A DNA stretch of 56,655 bases, taken from the NCBI GenBank assembly GCA_002316315.1, contig DCDG01000044.1:1-56655 (forward strand), written 5' to 3'. Positions 32,539-42,205 of the stretch are shown piece after piece. The notes below the pieces were generated by a model. That model made no database searches and had not been told where the DNA came from. It was given only the letters and a program-made list of their open reading frames with translations. The position numbers were made by a program, and so were the translations under genes. Position 1 is the stretch's first letter; each line of letters starts with the position of its first letter. This DNA comes from Candidatus Aminicenantes bacterium UBA1061 (lineage in GTDB: Bacteria; Acidobacteriota; Aminicenantia; Aminicenantales; Saccharicenantaceae).

Positions 32539-35079
32539 ATGAAAAGTTGCTTTTATTTCCCAGGCCCCAAAATCAACATCCTCTGGCTGCTGGCCATTCT
32601 TGTTTTATCGGCTGGTTTGCATTCGAGCTGCCAGGGGACAAAGCAGGTCGAAAAGACAGCAGGACAGCAGGTTGAAATCAGGCTTCCAGACAGGTTGCCA
32701 GCCAGAATAACTGACGGGCCCAACCAGGAGCTAATGGTTATGACTCTGGGCCAGGTCAACACACCTCTGGCTGAGGGAACTTTTTATCCTTATGAGGACA
32801 AAATTGTTCTTAACAACGGCCAGGAAATAGCTGACTATTTTAAAAATAAACTGGGGATAAAATATTACCAGCCACTGGATAAAACTATTTTCCCACTGCC
32901 GCCTTCGGGTTGGTGTACCTGGTATTATTATTACGGAGAAATTAATCAGGAAGAAGTCGAGAAAAATGCAGCCTGGTTAGCTAAAAATCTTAAAGATTAT
33001 GGGTTGCAATACTGCCAGATAGATGACGGCTGGCAGGGGCGCGGCCTGGGCAGTCCGGTTGATCATCGTGATTGGTCAAATGTTAATCCACGTTTTTCCA
33101 AAGGCCTGGATAGTCTGGCCAGATTTATAAAGGCTCAAGGGCTCGTCCCCGGCCTGTGGCTGGCTCCCCATGGCCAGAGCAACGAAGAGGTGGTCAAAGC
33201 TACCGGGGCCTTTCTTCTGACTCCAGACGGGCAGTCTGCTTCCTCCACCTGGGAAGGTAAATTTTTGATCGATCCTTCCAAATCTGAAGCTCTGAACTAC
33301 TTACGCCAGCTTTTCTCCAGACTTTCAGCCGACTGGGGATTCGAGTATTTCAAAATTGATGGTCAACCAATTGTGGTCGAAGAGTATCGCCAAAAACAGC
33401 AGTTTATGGCTTCTCCCGGAGACCCTGAACAGCTTTACCGGCGGACTCTTGAGACTATAAGGCAGACTATTGGACCCAATCGCTATCTCCTTGGCTGCTG
33501 GGGAACTCCCCTGGAAGGAGCCGGCATTTATAATGGCTCCCGGACCGGCGGCGACATTGTTCCAACCTGGGAAGGATTTCAAGTGGCGGTTGAAGCCACC
33601 ATGAAATACTATTTCCTTCATAACATCGTCTGGTACTGCGACCCGGACGTGATGCTGGTTCGCTATCCGCTGACCCTGGATATGGCCAGAGCCTGGGCCA
33701 GCTTGCAGGGTTTAACCGGCCAGGCCTTAATGGCTTCAGATCGGATGTATGACCTGCCAGCAGAAAGAGTTGAGATCCTGAAGCGTGTTTATCCAGCTGT
33801 TGATATCCGGCCTCTGGATTTGTTCTCATCCAATCGCCTTAAAAAATTCTGGGATCTTAAAATTAATCATCTTGGCCGTCAATATGATGTTGTTGGCTGT
33901 TTCAACTATGATCAGGATCAAAGTCAGGACCTCCAGGTCAGGTGGGCTGACCTCGGTCTCGAAGATAACTCCCTTTATCATATCTTTGATTTCTGGAATA
34001 AAGAATATTTAGGCTGCTTTGAGAAAGGTATTTATGTCACGGTTCCGCCAGCTGGAGTGAGAGTTTTAACTCTGGTCAAGGATAATGGCCAGCCCCAGCT
34101 GATTTCCACTTCCCGTCATATTACTCAGGGATGGGTAGAGCTGGAATCATTGACCTATGAGCCCGGAGACAGGGTGATCAGGGGCAGGAGCCGGGTAATA
34201 AAAGGAGATCCCTATGAATTGAGATTCGCCTTTCCCAGGAACGAACGCTACCTGAGAATAAAAAGAGTCGAAGTTCCCGGCTATAATTTTAATCTGGAAA
34301 ATCATGACGGCTGGGCCAGTGTTACTATCATCAGCCAGTCAAACGATACCGTTTCGTGGGAAGTTTATTTTGAGGCAGGTGATGTTTATAATTATCCTGC
34401 CAGGACTCCTTCTGGACTGAAGACAGAAATCAAAAGCCTGAACAAGGTCAAACTTGACTGGCAGCCGCTTTACTATTTAAATGCCGGTTATTTGATTTAT
34501 CTCAATGGTCAGCCAGATCTCTATACACCTGTAAATCGGGGAGAGCTAAGCGGACTTGATCCCCGGGAGGAATATCTGGTTGAAGTCAGGACGATCTGGC
34601 TTGATGGCTCAACCAGTAAAGAAGCCGCTTCGATCAGATTCAGACTGGTTGACAGCCTGCCAGCTGAAGTCTATTTATCTGATCTTGAACCCGAACGCCT
34701 AACTTCAAATTGGGGTCAGGCCAGGATGAATCGCTCTGCCCGTGGAACTCCACTTAAAATAGGAGAGAAAACTTACCGCACTGGCATTGGAACCAACGCT
34801 GGGTCGGAAGCTGTCTTTGACCTGGGTGGAATATTTAAAATTTTTGAAGCCGAAGTCGGTCTGGATGCCGCTTCGGGCGGAAAAGGTTCGGTTGAATTTA
34901 AAATCTTCGGCGACGGCCAGCTTCTCTGGACAAGTGGGTTGATCAAAGGCCGGGGACCGGCTAAAAAAGCCAGGGTAAATATCAGCGGAGTAAAAGAACT
35001 GCGGCTGATAGTCGAAGATGGTGGAGATGGACCCAGCTTTGATCTGGCTGACTGGGCTGAAGCTAAAGTCAGGAAATAA
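32539..35079 (+). CDS. GH36/GH27-like alpha-galactosidase with C-terminal NPCBM domain
   Basis: The 846-residue exported enzyme has a signal sequence with a cysteine at residue 31 (weak lipobox GLHSSC). The catalytic barrel runs from about residue 120 to 420. GWCTWYYYYG opens it, followed by QIDDGWQ, WLAPHG, YFKIDGQP with the likely nucleophile D274, and NGSRTGGDIVPTW with the likely acid/base D339. A beta region follows. Residues ~705-846 (YLSDLEPERLTSNWG, RTGIGTNAGSEAVFDLGG) match the NPCBM carbohydrate-binding domain. It likely removes terminal galactose or a related sugar from glycans. The linkage specificity is inferred. Confidence 0.85.
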   Translation: MKSCFYFPGPKINILWLLAILVLSAGLHSSCQGTKQVEKTAGQQVEIRLPDRLPARITDGPNQELMVMTLGQVNTPLAEGTFYPYEDKIVLNNGQEIADYFKNKLGIKYYQPLDKTIFPLPPSGWCTWYYYYGEINQEEVEKNAAWLAKNLKDYGLQYCQIDDGWQGRGLGSPVDHRDWSNVNPRFSKGLDSLARFIKAQGLVPGLWLAPHGQSNEEVVKATGAFLLTPDGQSASSTWEGKFLIDPSKSEALNYLRQLFSRLSADWGFEYFKIDGQPIVVEEYRQKQQFMASPGDPEQLYRRTLETIRQTIGPNRYLLGCWGTPLEGAGIYNGSRTGGDIVPTWEGFQVAVEATMKYYFLHNIVWYCDPDVMLVRYPLTLDMARAWASLQGLTGQALMASDRMYDLPAERVEILKRVYPAVDIRPLDLFSSNRLKKFWDLKINHLGRQYDVVGCFNYDQDQSQDLQVRWADLGLEDNSLYHIFDFWNKEYLGCFEKGIYVTVPPAGVRVLTLVKDNGQPQLISTSRHITQGWVELESLTYEPGDRVIRGRSRVIKGDPYELRFAFPRNERYLRIKRVEVPGYNFNLENHDGWASVTIISQSNDTVSWEVYFEAGDVYNYPARTPSGLKTEIKSLNKVKLDWQPLYYLNAGYLIYLNGQPDLYTPVNRGELSGLDPREEYLVEVRTIWLDGSTSKEAASIRFRLVDSLPAEVYLSDLEPERLTSNWGQARMNRSARGTPLKIGEKTYRTGIGTNAGSEAVFDLGGIFKIFEAEVGLDAASGGKGSVEFKIFGDGQLLWTSGLIKGRGPAKKARVNISGVKELRLIVEDGGDGPSFDLADWAEAKVRK

Positions 35080-35090
35080 AAGCTTTAGAT

Positions 35091-36086
35091 TTACTTCCTG
35101 ATAGGAAAGTGAACATCAGTTCTTTCTTCACTGCGGTCAGTGGCTGGTGGCGGCTCTGGCGATAAACTGGAGATTTGCTGACGGAGTTCAGCTGTCATAT
35201 TTATTTGAGTTGCGGCGAAAATATCCTTAAGCTGCTCGACATTTCTCGCCCCGACAATGGGGGCCGTCACCGCCGGATGGCTGCCCGCCCAGGCAATAGC
35301 CAGGCTGACCGGATTAAAACCCAGCTCGGCAGCCAGGGCAGTAAATTTTTCAGCCACCTCCAGACCCATCTCATCCTGATATCTGGTTTGATAAACTTTA
35401 TTTTCCAGCAGCCGGCCAGAAGAGGGACGCCTGTTTTTCCCGTATTTTCCGGTCAGCAAGCCCCCGGCCAGCGGGCTATAAGTCAGGACGCCAAGTCTTT
35501 CGGCCTCAGCCATGGGCAAAATTTCCACTTCCGCCTGGCGTTTGACCAGATTGTACATCGGCTGGATACAGGCTATGGGAGCCAGTCCATGGAGTGCCGA
35601 GAGCCCCAGAGCCTTTTCTACCTGCCAGGCAGCCATATTACTCAGCCCCAGATAGACAATCTTCCCCTGATGGACGAGGTCATCCAGAGCCCGGAGGGTT
35701 TCCTCGAGCGGAGTTATATCATCAAAACGATGAATAAAATAAATATCCAGCCGATCGGTCTGAAGCCGCCGCAGACTGCCTTCAATCGCATACATGATAT
35801 GCCGCCGGTTGGCTCCCATGGCATTTATATCCGGCCCGGTTGGGAAGTAAACTTTGCTGGTAATGATGACCTCTTCCCGGATGCTTTTAATCAACTGTCC
35901 AAGTATTTCTTCGGCCCGGCCATGAGCATAAAGATCAGCACAATCGAAGATATTAATACCCTGTTCACGACAGGCGGCAAACATCTGAGCTGAGGTTTTT
36001 TCATCAGCTTCAACTCCAAAGGACATGGTTCCAAAACAGAGCTCCGAAATTTTAAGACCGGTCTGGCCTAAATTTTTATATTTCAT
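35091..36086 (-). CDS. Aldo/keto reductase
   Basis: The 331-residue protein reduces aldehydes or ketones with NAD(P)H. The start MKYKNLGQTGLKISELCFGT is typical of the family. The catalytic tetrad is visible as D48 and Y53 (FDCADLYAHG), K78 (TSKVY) and H119 (YFIHRFD). The pattern is of the YdhF/YghZ-like bacterial group. Its ATG overlaps the stop of the GH3 gene by four bases (36083-36086), so the two are coupled. It may act on a sugar released by the neighbouring glycosidases, which is inference. Confidence 0.9.
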   Translation of the reverse strand: MKYKNLGQTGLKISELCFGTMSFGVEADEKTSAQMFAACREQGINIFDCADLYAHGRAEEILGQLIKSIREEVIITSKVYFPTGPDINAMGANRRHIMYAIEGSLRRLQTDRLDIYFIHRFDDITPLEETLRALDDLVHQGKIVYLGLSNMAAWQVEKALGLSALHGLAPIACIQPMYNLVKRQAEVEILPMAEAERLGVLTYSPLAGGLLTGKYGKNRRPSSGRLLENKVYQTRYQDEMGLEVAEKFTALAAELGFNPVSLAIAWAGSHPAVTAPIVGARNVEQLKDIFAATQINMTAELRQQISSLSPEPPPATDRSEERTDVHFPIRK

Positions 36087-37855
36087 TTTTCCTCCTGTGT
36101 AATTTTTCTTTCCAGAATGATTCCCTGGCCACGGGGGTAAAGTCCCGGGATCGAAACAGGTAATTTACCAGAAATTCCAATCTCTCCACAAATAGCCCGG
36201 GCCGCCAGCTCCTGCGTTTCCGGTGTGTTGCGATAAAGACAGAAATAGCTGTCCACCCCGGGCAAATGACGGATAAAATAAGGACTGCCAAAAGAAAGAG
36301 CAACAACCGGACGTCCAGCTTCTTTTATTTTTTGAAGCAGTTCAACCTGGGCAGGTTCAAGATCGACACTTCCTTTGCCGGCCTGAAGGCTGGAAAAAAG
36401 AGCAGCTATAACCACCTCAGCCTGAAGGGAAGCAGCCAGAGCTTCTTCTAATTTTTCCCGCCCGGTATCGCCATCGGCGTAAAAAGTTCGGGCCGAAGGA
36501 TATCGCCCGGTCAGGGCTGTCGCCAATCTTCTGCCAGCATAAAAATCCCCCGGATCGCTACTAAGTGACAGAATAACTATCTTTTTTTCAGGTGGTACAG
36601 GTAGGAGATTATTCTCATTTCTGACCAGGGTCAGAGCCGATTCGAAGGTTTCCCAGGATATTTTTTTAAACTCTGGTTGTCCAAGAACGACCGGCAGGCG
36701 ATCAAGGGAAACCAGAGATTGATGATGAAGTCCGAGCCTGGCTTTAGCCGCCAGCAGCCGGCGAACAGATTCATCCACCCGCTCTACTGGTAATTCTCCC
36801 TGTTCAACCGCCTCTTTCAGATAGTTAATGACTTTGACCGGATCAAGGGGAAGAAGGAGAAGATCAACACCGGCCTTTAAGGCCCGTAGAGCCGCTTCTT
36901 CCTGGCTATAGTAACGGGCGATGCCGGCCATTTCCATGGCATCGGTGACAATCAGCCCCCTGAAACCCATTTTGTTCCTGAGTAAATCAGCTAAAATGCG
37001 AGGCGACAGAGTGGCCGGAAGGCCAGACTCAGGTTCAAGGGCAGGAACATAGAGATGGGCGGTCATGATGGCTTCCACCCCCTGCTCTATGGCTTTTTGA
37101 AAAGGATAAAGCTCAACTTTTTGCAGCCGGTCAAGGTCGGCCCTGATGACCGGCAGCAAACTGTGCGAATCCTGGTCAGTATCGCCATGACCGGGGAAAT
37201 GTTTGGCTGTGGCTATCATCCCGTTTGACTGGCAGCCCCGGATAAAAGCTCCGGTCAGGCGAGCCACCAGTTCCGGGTCTTCACCGACCGACCTGGTATT
37301 TATGATAGGATTATCCGGGTTGATATTAACATCAACCACCGGGGCATAAGTCATATGGATGCCTAAAGCCCGGCCCTCAATAGCGGTAATACGGCCCATC
37401 TCATAAGCCAGTTTTTCTGAGCCAGCCGCGCCCAGAGCCATGAGCGGCGGAAAGAGGGTTGCTCCCGTCACCTGATTGCCTGTACCCCTTTCCAGGTCAG
37501 AAGCAATGAGGAGCGGAACTTTAGCCAACCGCTGAAAATGGTTGGTAAAGTAAGCTGTCTCGAGTGGCTCCCCGCCAAAAAGAATCAATCCACCAAGATG
37601 ATAGTCATGGACAAGTCGCTCCAGCTGCTTAAAATCTTTATCCTGCCGATTATAAAATTCTCCATGGTAGCGGGCCACCACCAGCTGTCCAATCTTTTCT
37701 TCCAGGGTCATCTGCTTGAGAGTTTTTTCCAGCCATTTTTGTTGATCAGCCAGCCGGCCTGATTCCTCCACCGGTTTAACCGTGGGCAGACAGCTGGCCA
37801 TAAATACTACTAAAATAGTAGGAATTAGGTGTTTCAAGCTTGACTTTATGGTCAT
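36083..37855 (-). CDS. GH3 beta-N-acetylhexosaminidase (NagZ-like)
   Basis: The 590-residue product is a glycoside hydrolase family 3 protein. It has a lipoprotein-like signal (VVFMASC, Cys at residue 22). The NagZ histidine-aspartate motif KHFPGHGDTDQDSH lies at residues 218-231, and the nucleophile D305 in GLIVTDAMEM. A C-terminal alpha/beta sandwich is also present. KHFPGHG points to N-acetylglucosamine-type substrates rather than beta-glucosides. ATG 37855 has GGAAGGG eight bases upstream; the ATG at 37903 has no such site and would delay the signal. It is the first gene of a two-gene unit with the reductase. Confidence 0.9.
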   Translation of the reverse strand: MTIKSSLKHLIPTILVVFMASCLPTVKPVEESGRLADQQKWLEKTLKQMTLEEKIGQLVVARYHGEFYNRQDKDFKQLERLVHDYHLGGLILFGGEPLETAYFTNHFQRLAKVPLLIASDLERGTGNQVTGATLFPPLMALGAAGSEKLAYEMGRITAIEGRALGIHMTYAPVVDVNINPDNPIINTRSVGEDPELVARLTGAFIRGCQSNGMIATAKHFPGHGDTDQDSHSLLPVIRADLDRLQKVELYPFQKAIEQGVEAIMTAHLYVPALEPESGLPATLSPRILADLLRNKMGFRGLIVTDAMEMAGIARYYSQEEAALRALKAGVDLLLLPLDPVKVINYLKEAVEQGELPVERVDESVRRLLAAKARLGLHHQSLVSLDRLPVVLGQPEFKKISWETFESALTLVRNENNLLPVPPEKKIVILSLSSDPGDFYAGRRLATALTGRYPSARTFYADGDTGREKLEEALAASLQAEVVIAALFSSLQAGKGSVDLEPAQVELLQKIKEAGRPVVALSFGSPYFIRHLPGVDSYFCLYRNTPETQELAARAICGEIGISGKLPVSIPGLYPRGQGIILERKITQEEK

Positions 37856-37960
37856 TTTATTTTCCCTTCCAGGGTTTGAAAGTTTCTTCTGTTTTAATGT
37901 CATCTGACTTTAATCCATTCATTAAATTGTCTGATCACCAACCTGCTCCTGGTTTTGAAC

Positions 37961-39286
37961 TTATCTCAGAAAATAGCGCCCCAGAAGCAATATAGAGATG
38001 AGATAAACCAGCCAGTGAACCTTTCTACCTTCTCCCTTAAAAATTTTTAGCAGCGAGTAACTGATAAAGCCAAAGGCCATACCATCAGTGATACTGACAG
38101 TGAGCGGGGTAACTACCAGGGTCAAAAAGGCCGGTATGGCTTCAGTTATATCTTCCCAGTCAATACGGCCCACTGTTTTCATCATCATAAAACCGACGAT
38201 GATGAGAGCCGGGGCTATAACCGGACGCAGGACCTGACCGTTATCCACATAGCTACCGCCAATCATTTCAGCCAGCGGGTTCAAGAATAAGGCGGCCAGA
38301 AAGAAAATGGAGGTGAAAACATTGGCCAGCCCGGTCCGCGCTCCCTGGGCAATGCCGGTCGAACTCTCCACATAGCTACTGACCGTCGAAGTCCCGAGCA
38401 GCGTGCCGGCAACTGTGCCAATGGCATCAGCCAGCATAGCCTCATTGGCCCGGGGGAGTTTTTTGTCTTTAAAAAAGCCAGCCGGGCTGCAAACCCCAAC
38501 CAGCGTTCCAACCGTATCAAAAACATCGAGAAAGAAAAAGACGAAGATAATAGGAATCAGGCCGCCTTTTAGGGCTCCCGTTATATCCAGTTTTAAAAGC
38601 GTCGGGGAGAGGGTGGGTGGAGCCGAAAACAGTCCATGGAATTTAACGATCCCCAGAGCCAGGCCAAGAACAGCCGAAGATAGAATGCCCCAGAGCAAAG
38701 CCCCGGGAACCCGCCTGGTCATAAGGATAGCGATTACCGCCAGCCCGAAAAGGGCCACCAGCACCGGTCGGCTGCCCAGGCGGCCCAGACCGATCAGCAC
38801 GTCTGGAGTAGCTACAATGATGCCGGCATATTCGAGTCCAACCAGAGCAATCAGCAGCCCGATACCGGCTGCAACGGCCTGTTTCAAAGATTCAGGAACT
38901 ATATCTACCAGTTTCCCGGCTACTCCCAGCAAAGCCAGGAAAGTAAAAATGCAACCAGAGATGAAATTAGCCCCAAGAGCCACCTGCCAGGAATAGCCCA
39001 TTAAACCACAGACCGTGACTGCAAAAAAAACATTATGACCCATGGCCGGGGCTTGAGCGATAGGATAATTAGCCAACAAACCGGTCAGCAAAGTAGCAAG
39101 AGCACTGGCCAGACAGGTGGCGACCATGACTGCCCCGGTATTCATGCCAATTCCTCCCATAATAGCCGGCTGGACAAAGATGATATAAGACATGGTCATA
39201 AATGTGGTGAGACCACCGAGGAATTCTGTTTTGAAGTCAGTCTGGTTTTCCTGCAGATGAAAAGTTTTTTCTAACCAGGCCTTCAT
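37961..39286 (-). CDS. NCS2-family purine/nucleobase permease (AzgA-like)
   Basis: The 441-residue protein has about twelve membrane segments and the AzgA/NCS2 features FLGGLTTFMTMSYIIFVQPAI, PAMGHNVFFAVTVCG and TSTVSSYVESSTGIAQGARTGLANV. Relatives import hypoxanthine, guanine or adenine with protons. A strong AAGGAGG ribosome site precedes the ATG. It lies 96 bases downstream of apt in the same direction, which makes purine salvage the likely role. No purine riboswitch is recognisable upstream. Confidence 0.9.
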   Translation of the reverse strand: MKAWLEKTFHLQENQTDFKTEFLGGLTTFMTMSYIIFVQPAIMGGIGMNTGAVMVATCLASALATLLTGLLANYPIAQAPAMGHNVFFAVTVCGLMGYSWQVALGANFISGCIFTFLALLGVAGKLVDIVPESLKQAVAAGIGLLIALVGLEYAGIIVATPDVLIGLGRLGSRPVLVALFGLAVIAILMTRRVPGALLWGILSSAVLGLALGIVKFHGLFSAPPTLSPTLLKLDITGALKGGLIPIIFVFFFLDVFDTVGTLVGVCSPAGFFKDKKLPRANEAMLADAIGTVAGTLLGTSTVSSYVESSTGIAQGARTGLANVFTSIFFLAALFLNPLAEMIGGSYVDNGQVLRPVIAPALIIVGFMMMKTVGRIDWEDITEAIPAFLTLVVTPLTVSITDGMAFGFISYSLLKIFKGEGRKVHWLVYLISILLLGRYFLR

Positions 39287-39382
39287 TCTCTCTCCTCCTT
39301 TCGAGACATGAAGCTTTTAACCAGTTCTCCTGGCTGGATAAAGGAATTGCAGTCCGTTGGGCTTCCCTTTGGCTTTAAAACT

Positions 39383-39907
39383 TCAACATTTAATCAAGTT
39401 ATAGATAGGGACTTCCGGGTGAGCAGCTTCCATCCGGCTGACTCCCTGGAGCGAAGTCAGTTCAACCACAGATTCAAAGGCAACCACTTTTCCCCCGAGT
39501 TGCTCGACTATCTCAATAGCACTGATACCGGAAGAACCGGTGGCAATCAAATCATCGACAATAATGACATTTTCACCTTGCCCGATACTGTCCACATGAG
39601 CCTCAAAATACTCTACGGCATACTCATTAGGAGCCAGAATAGTAATGGTTTTCCGGGGGAGCTTGCCTTTTTTCCTGATCAGGCTGAAACCAAGCTTGAG
39701 GTCCCGGGCTAAAGCTGCACCAAAAATAAAACCTCGTGATTCAATGGCAGCAATCCGGTCAGGCGAGTACTTCCCGGCAATTGCTGCCAGGTCGTCAATA
39801 ACCTGATTGAAAGCCTGCCGGTCCTGAATAACCGGTGTCAAATCTTTAAAGATTACTCCTTTTTTAGGAAAATCTGGAACATCAACGATCATTGATTTAA
39901 GGTCCAT
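39383..39907 (-). CDS. apt: Adenine phosphoribosyltransferase
   Basis: APRT salvages adenine to AMP using PRPP. The 174-residue protein has the N-terminal PDFPKKGVIFKDLTPVI, which is diagnostic of APRT, and AAIESRGFIFGAALARDL. The PRPP loop reads VIIVDDLIATGSSG, with SS in place of the usual GG/GT just after the glycine. Length is normal. A weak AGG site lies seven bases upstream of the ATG. A purine permease gene follows downstream, consistent with salvage of imported bases. Confidence 0.94.
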   Translation of the reverse strand: MDLKSMIVDVPDFPKKGVIFKDLTPVIQDRQAFNQVIDDLAAIAGKYSPDRIAAIESRGFIFGAALARDLKLGFSLIRKKGKLPRKTITILAPNEYAVEYFEAHVDSIGQGENVIIVDDLIATGSSGISAIEIVEQLGGKVVAFESVVELTSLQGVSRMEAAHPEVPIYNLIKC

Positions 39908-40017
39908 CGTAACACCTGTCCTTTCAGTTAAAAAAATTTATCTATTTAATCATACAATTTATCTGACTTTGAGCTAAATGGCGAATCGCCTTCTCGTCGG
40001 CCATTATTCTTGCCGCT

Positions 40018-40506
40018 TCAATTTTTGCCGTTTTCCAGACGGGAAAAAAAATCAACCCGAGACTCCAGTCCAGAAATTTTTATTTTACGCTGGTTATCAC
40101 CGAGGACTTCAATGAAAATCTTTATCAGTTTAACCCCTTTAATTTCATAGGGTAACTTTTCCGCCCACTCAATGGCGACTACTCCGTTACCCAACAAATC
40201 CTCAAAGCCAAGCTCAGTAATTTCTTCAGCCTCTTCCAGCCGGTAAAGGTCAATATGATAGAGTGGCACTCGGCCCTCATAGATATTAATCAGGGTAAAA
40301 GACGGGCTGCAGACATAGGTTTCCTCGCTGACATCCAGTCCGGCAGCCAGTCCGCTGACCATCAGGGTCTTCCCCGCCCCCAGTTCACCCATGAATAAGA
40401 TGACTTCATCTCCCTGAAGGGTTTGACCGAGTTTTTTGGCCAGTAGGAAAGTCTCTTCTTCCGAATTAGTCAGAAAGGCCAAATCGGAGCAATCAATCTT
40501 CGTCAT
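40018..40506 (-). CDS. tsaE: tRNA threonylcarbamoyladenosine biosynthesis ATPase TsaE
   Basis: TsaE is the ATPase that cycles the TsaD-TsaB complex in t6A37 tRNA modification. The protein has the P-loop FMGELGAGKTLMV and the blocks VCSPSFTLINIYEG and LYHIDLYRLEEAEE, plus VVAIEWAEKLP. ATG 40506 follows AAGGTGGAGAGG and gives 162 residues; the ATG at 40539 has no ribosome site. It overlaps the end of nnr by 14 bases. The nnr-tsaE pair is found in many bacteria. Confidence 0.94.
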   Translation of the reverse strand: MTKIDCSDLAFLTNSEEETFLLAKKLGQTLQGDEVILFMGELGAGKTLMVSGLAAGLDVSEETYVCSPSFTLINIYEGRVPLYHIDLYRLEEAEEITELGFEDLLGNGVVAIEWAEKLPYEIKGVKLIKIFIEVLGDNQRKIKISGLESRVDFFSRLENGKN

Positions 40507-42073
40507 CCTCTCCACCTTGGCTGATAAGAGAAATTGCATGAGGCAAATAATCGATTATATCAGTTGCGGTCAGCGGTCTTTCTCCGATTTCTACGGCGGC
40601 TAAATCGCCGCTCAACCCATGAACAAAAACGGCATTAACCACCGCCTGGGTAAGATTTTTCGTTTGCATCGCCTCAGAGGCAATAAAACCGGATAGCACA
40701 TCACCGCTTCCGCCAGAAGCCAGGCCAGGGTTTCCAGTTGGATTGACTATGATTTTCCCTTCAGGGGAAACAGACAGAGATTTATAGCCCTTAAAAACTA
40801 GATGCAGATTATATTTTCTGGCCAGTTCCGGTACAACTTCCAGCCTCCGTCGCAGGGCTTCGCTGGTTGGAATTCCAGACAGTCTAGAAAATTCCCCGGG
40901 ATGGGGCGTCAAAATTGTCTTTTCCGGGAGAGAGGACAAAATTTCAGGCCTGGCTGAGATGATATTAAGCCCATCAGCATCAATGATGACCGGAATTCTG
41001 GTTGTTTTAATGCGGGCTAATAAATTCAAAACCAGAGAAGAGGTCTCAGGATGAGTGGACAGCCCCGGGCCCAGCAGTAAGGCATCTTTACTCTCAAGAA
41101 GCTCCAACATCCGGCTTAAAGCCCGATCAGAGATTGAACGGGAGTTGGTCTCGGGCAAAGGTTCAGTCATCAGCTCCGGCATGGTGCTGGCAATGATGGG
41201 GAGACAGCTGTCGGCTGTAGCTATTGTTACCAACCCGGCGCCCATTTTCAGAGCAGCTTTGCCAGCCATAGACGCTGCGCCTGTTTTTCCATAAGAACCG
41301 GCCAGAATTAATAAGTGACCATAATGGCCTTTATGAGTGTTTTTCTCCCGCGGCTCGAAGTAGGGCTGGAGAGATTCGATTTCAACCAGTTCCAGAGAAA
41401 AATCGGAACGTGCAAAAAGAGAGGGAGGCACACCGATATCAGCTACATACAATTCGCCGACAAAATCCTCGGCCGGCGGAAAGATGTGAGCAATCTTGGG
41501 CGCCGCCATGGTCACAGTGAAATCAGCTCTAACCGCCGGGCCAATTAGTTCAAAGGTATCAGCTGATAACCCGGAAGGGATATCAATGGCTACCACCAGC
41601 GCTCCTGAATTATTAATATCATCAACCACCCGGGCAAATAGGCCGCTCAGGGGATTCGACAAACCGGTGCCAAATATAGCGTCAACGATAACCGCCGCTT
41701 CTTTTAAAAGATGGCGATATTTAGTCCAGAGAGCAGGAGTTGGGACAGCTGTTATTTTTATCCCGATTTTTCTGGCTATCTTGAGATTGATCAGGGCATC
41801 ACCACTGACCTCTTCCTCCCGCCCAAGAAGCAGTACCTGGCAATCAACTCCATGGTTAAAAAGATGCCTGGCAACCACCAGACCATCCCCGCCGTTATTG
41901 CCCTTACCAACTATGATCAAAACCGGCCAACCTGTCCCAATGCTTAACTCGTTCAAGATAAGATTAGCCACTTCCAGTCCGGCATTTTCCATCAAAACCA
42001 GACCGGGAAGACCAAGCTCCTCCATGGCCCGGCGATCAATTTCTCTCATCTGGCTGGCAGTCAAAACTTTCAT
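40493..42073 (-). CDS. nnr: Bifunctional NAD(P)H-hydrate epimerase/dehydratase
   Basis: Nnr repairs damaged NAD(P)H hydrates. The N-terminal YjeF_N epimerase half (residues ~1-215) has GNGGDGLVVARHL and VDAIFGTGLSNPL. The C-terminal ADP-dependent dehydratase half (~225-526) has LGPGLSTHPE, LTPHPGEFSRL and the GGSGDVLSGFIA catalytic loop. ATG 42073 has AAGAGG six bases upstream; the ATG at 42109 would add 12 residues without a site. Total length is 526 residues. It is followed by tsaE with a 14-base overlap. Confidence 0.95.
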   Translation of the reverse strand: MKVLTASQMREIDRRAMEELGLPGLVLMENAGLEVANLILNELSIGTGWPVLIIVGKGNNGGDGLVVARHLFNHGVDCQVLLLGREEEVSGDALINLKIARKIGIKITAVPTPALWTKYRHLLKEAAVIVDAIFGTGLSNPLSGLFARVVDDINNSGALVVAIDIPSGLSADTFELIGPAVRADFTVTMAAPKIAHIFPPAEDFVGELYVADIGVPPSLFARSDFSLELVEIESLQPYFEPREKNTHKGHYGHLLILAGSYGKTGAASMAGKAALKMGAGLVTIATADSCLPIIASTMPELMTEPLPETNSRSISDRALSRMLELLESKDALLLGPGLSTHPETSSLVLNLLARIKTTRIPVIIDADGLNIISARPEILSSLPEKTILTPHPGEFSRLSGIPTSEALRRRLEVVPELARKYNLHLVFKGYKSLSVSPEGKIIVNPTGNPGLASGGSGDVLSGFIASEAMQTKNLTQAVVNAVFVHGLSGDLAAVEIGERPLTATDIIDYLPHAISLISQGGEDDED

Positions 42074-42162
42074 GGCAAACCTCTTTTCTCTGAAGAAAAA
42101 TTTTATCATAAAACGCCGGCATAGATAACAGTTAATCTGACAATTTAAAATCGGCCCGATTC

Positions 42163-42191
42163 TTGATTCGATTTTTCTTCTATGTTAAATT
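42163..42191 (+). promoter_or_regulatory. Possible promoter of the gapA operon
   Basis: TTGATT (42163-42168) and TAAATT (42186-42191) lie 17 bases apart, matching four of six consensus positions at each box. The region is AT-rich and the start would be near 42198, upstream of the inverted repeat and the ribosome site of gapA. Confidence 0.4.
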
Positions 42192-42205
42192 TATAAAAAG
42201 TAAAA

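Noticed and set aside
35175..35993. 272-residue plus-strand open frame opposite the aldo/keto reductase
   Set aside because: The opposite strand has all aldo/keto reductase motifs and normal length. The plus-strand frame has no recognisable domain, signal or ribosome site, so it is a shadow.
38403..38996. 197-residue plus-strand open frame opposite the purine permease
   Set aside because: Its Pro/Ser/Lys-rich composition is the complement of membrane-helix codons.
39287..39382. Purine riboswitch upstream of the nucleobase permease
   Set aside because: The 96-base leader shows only a short CCAG/CTGG hairpin and none of the conserved loop or junction sequences of the purine aptamer.
41496..42128. 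210-residue plus-strand open frame opposite nnr
   Set aside because: It is antisense to the epimerase half of Nnr, which has intact catalytic motifs.
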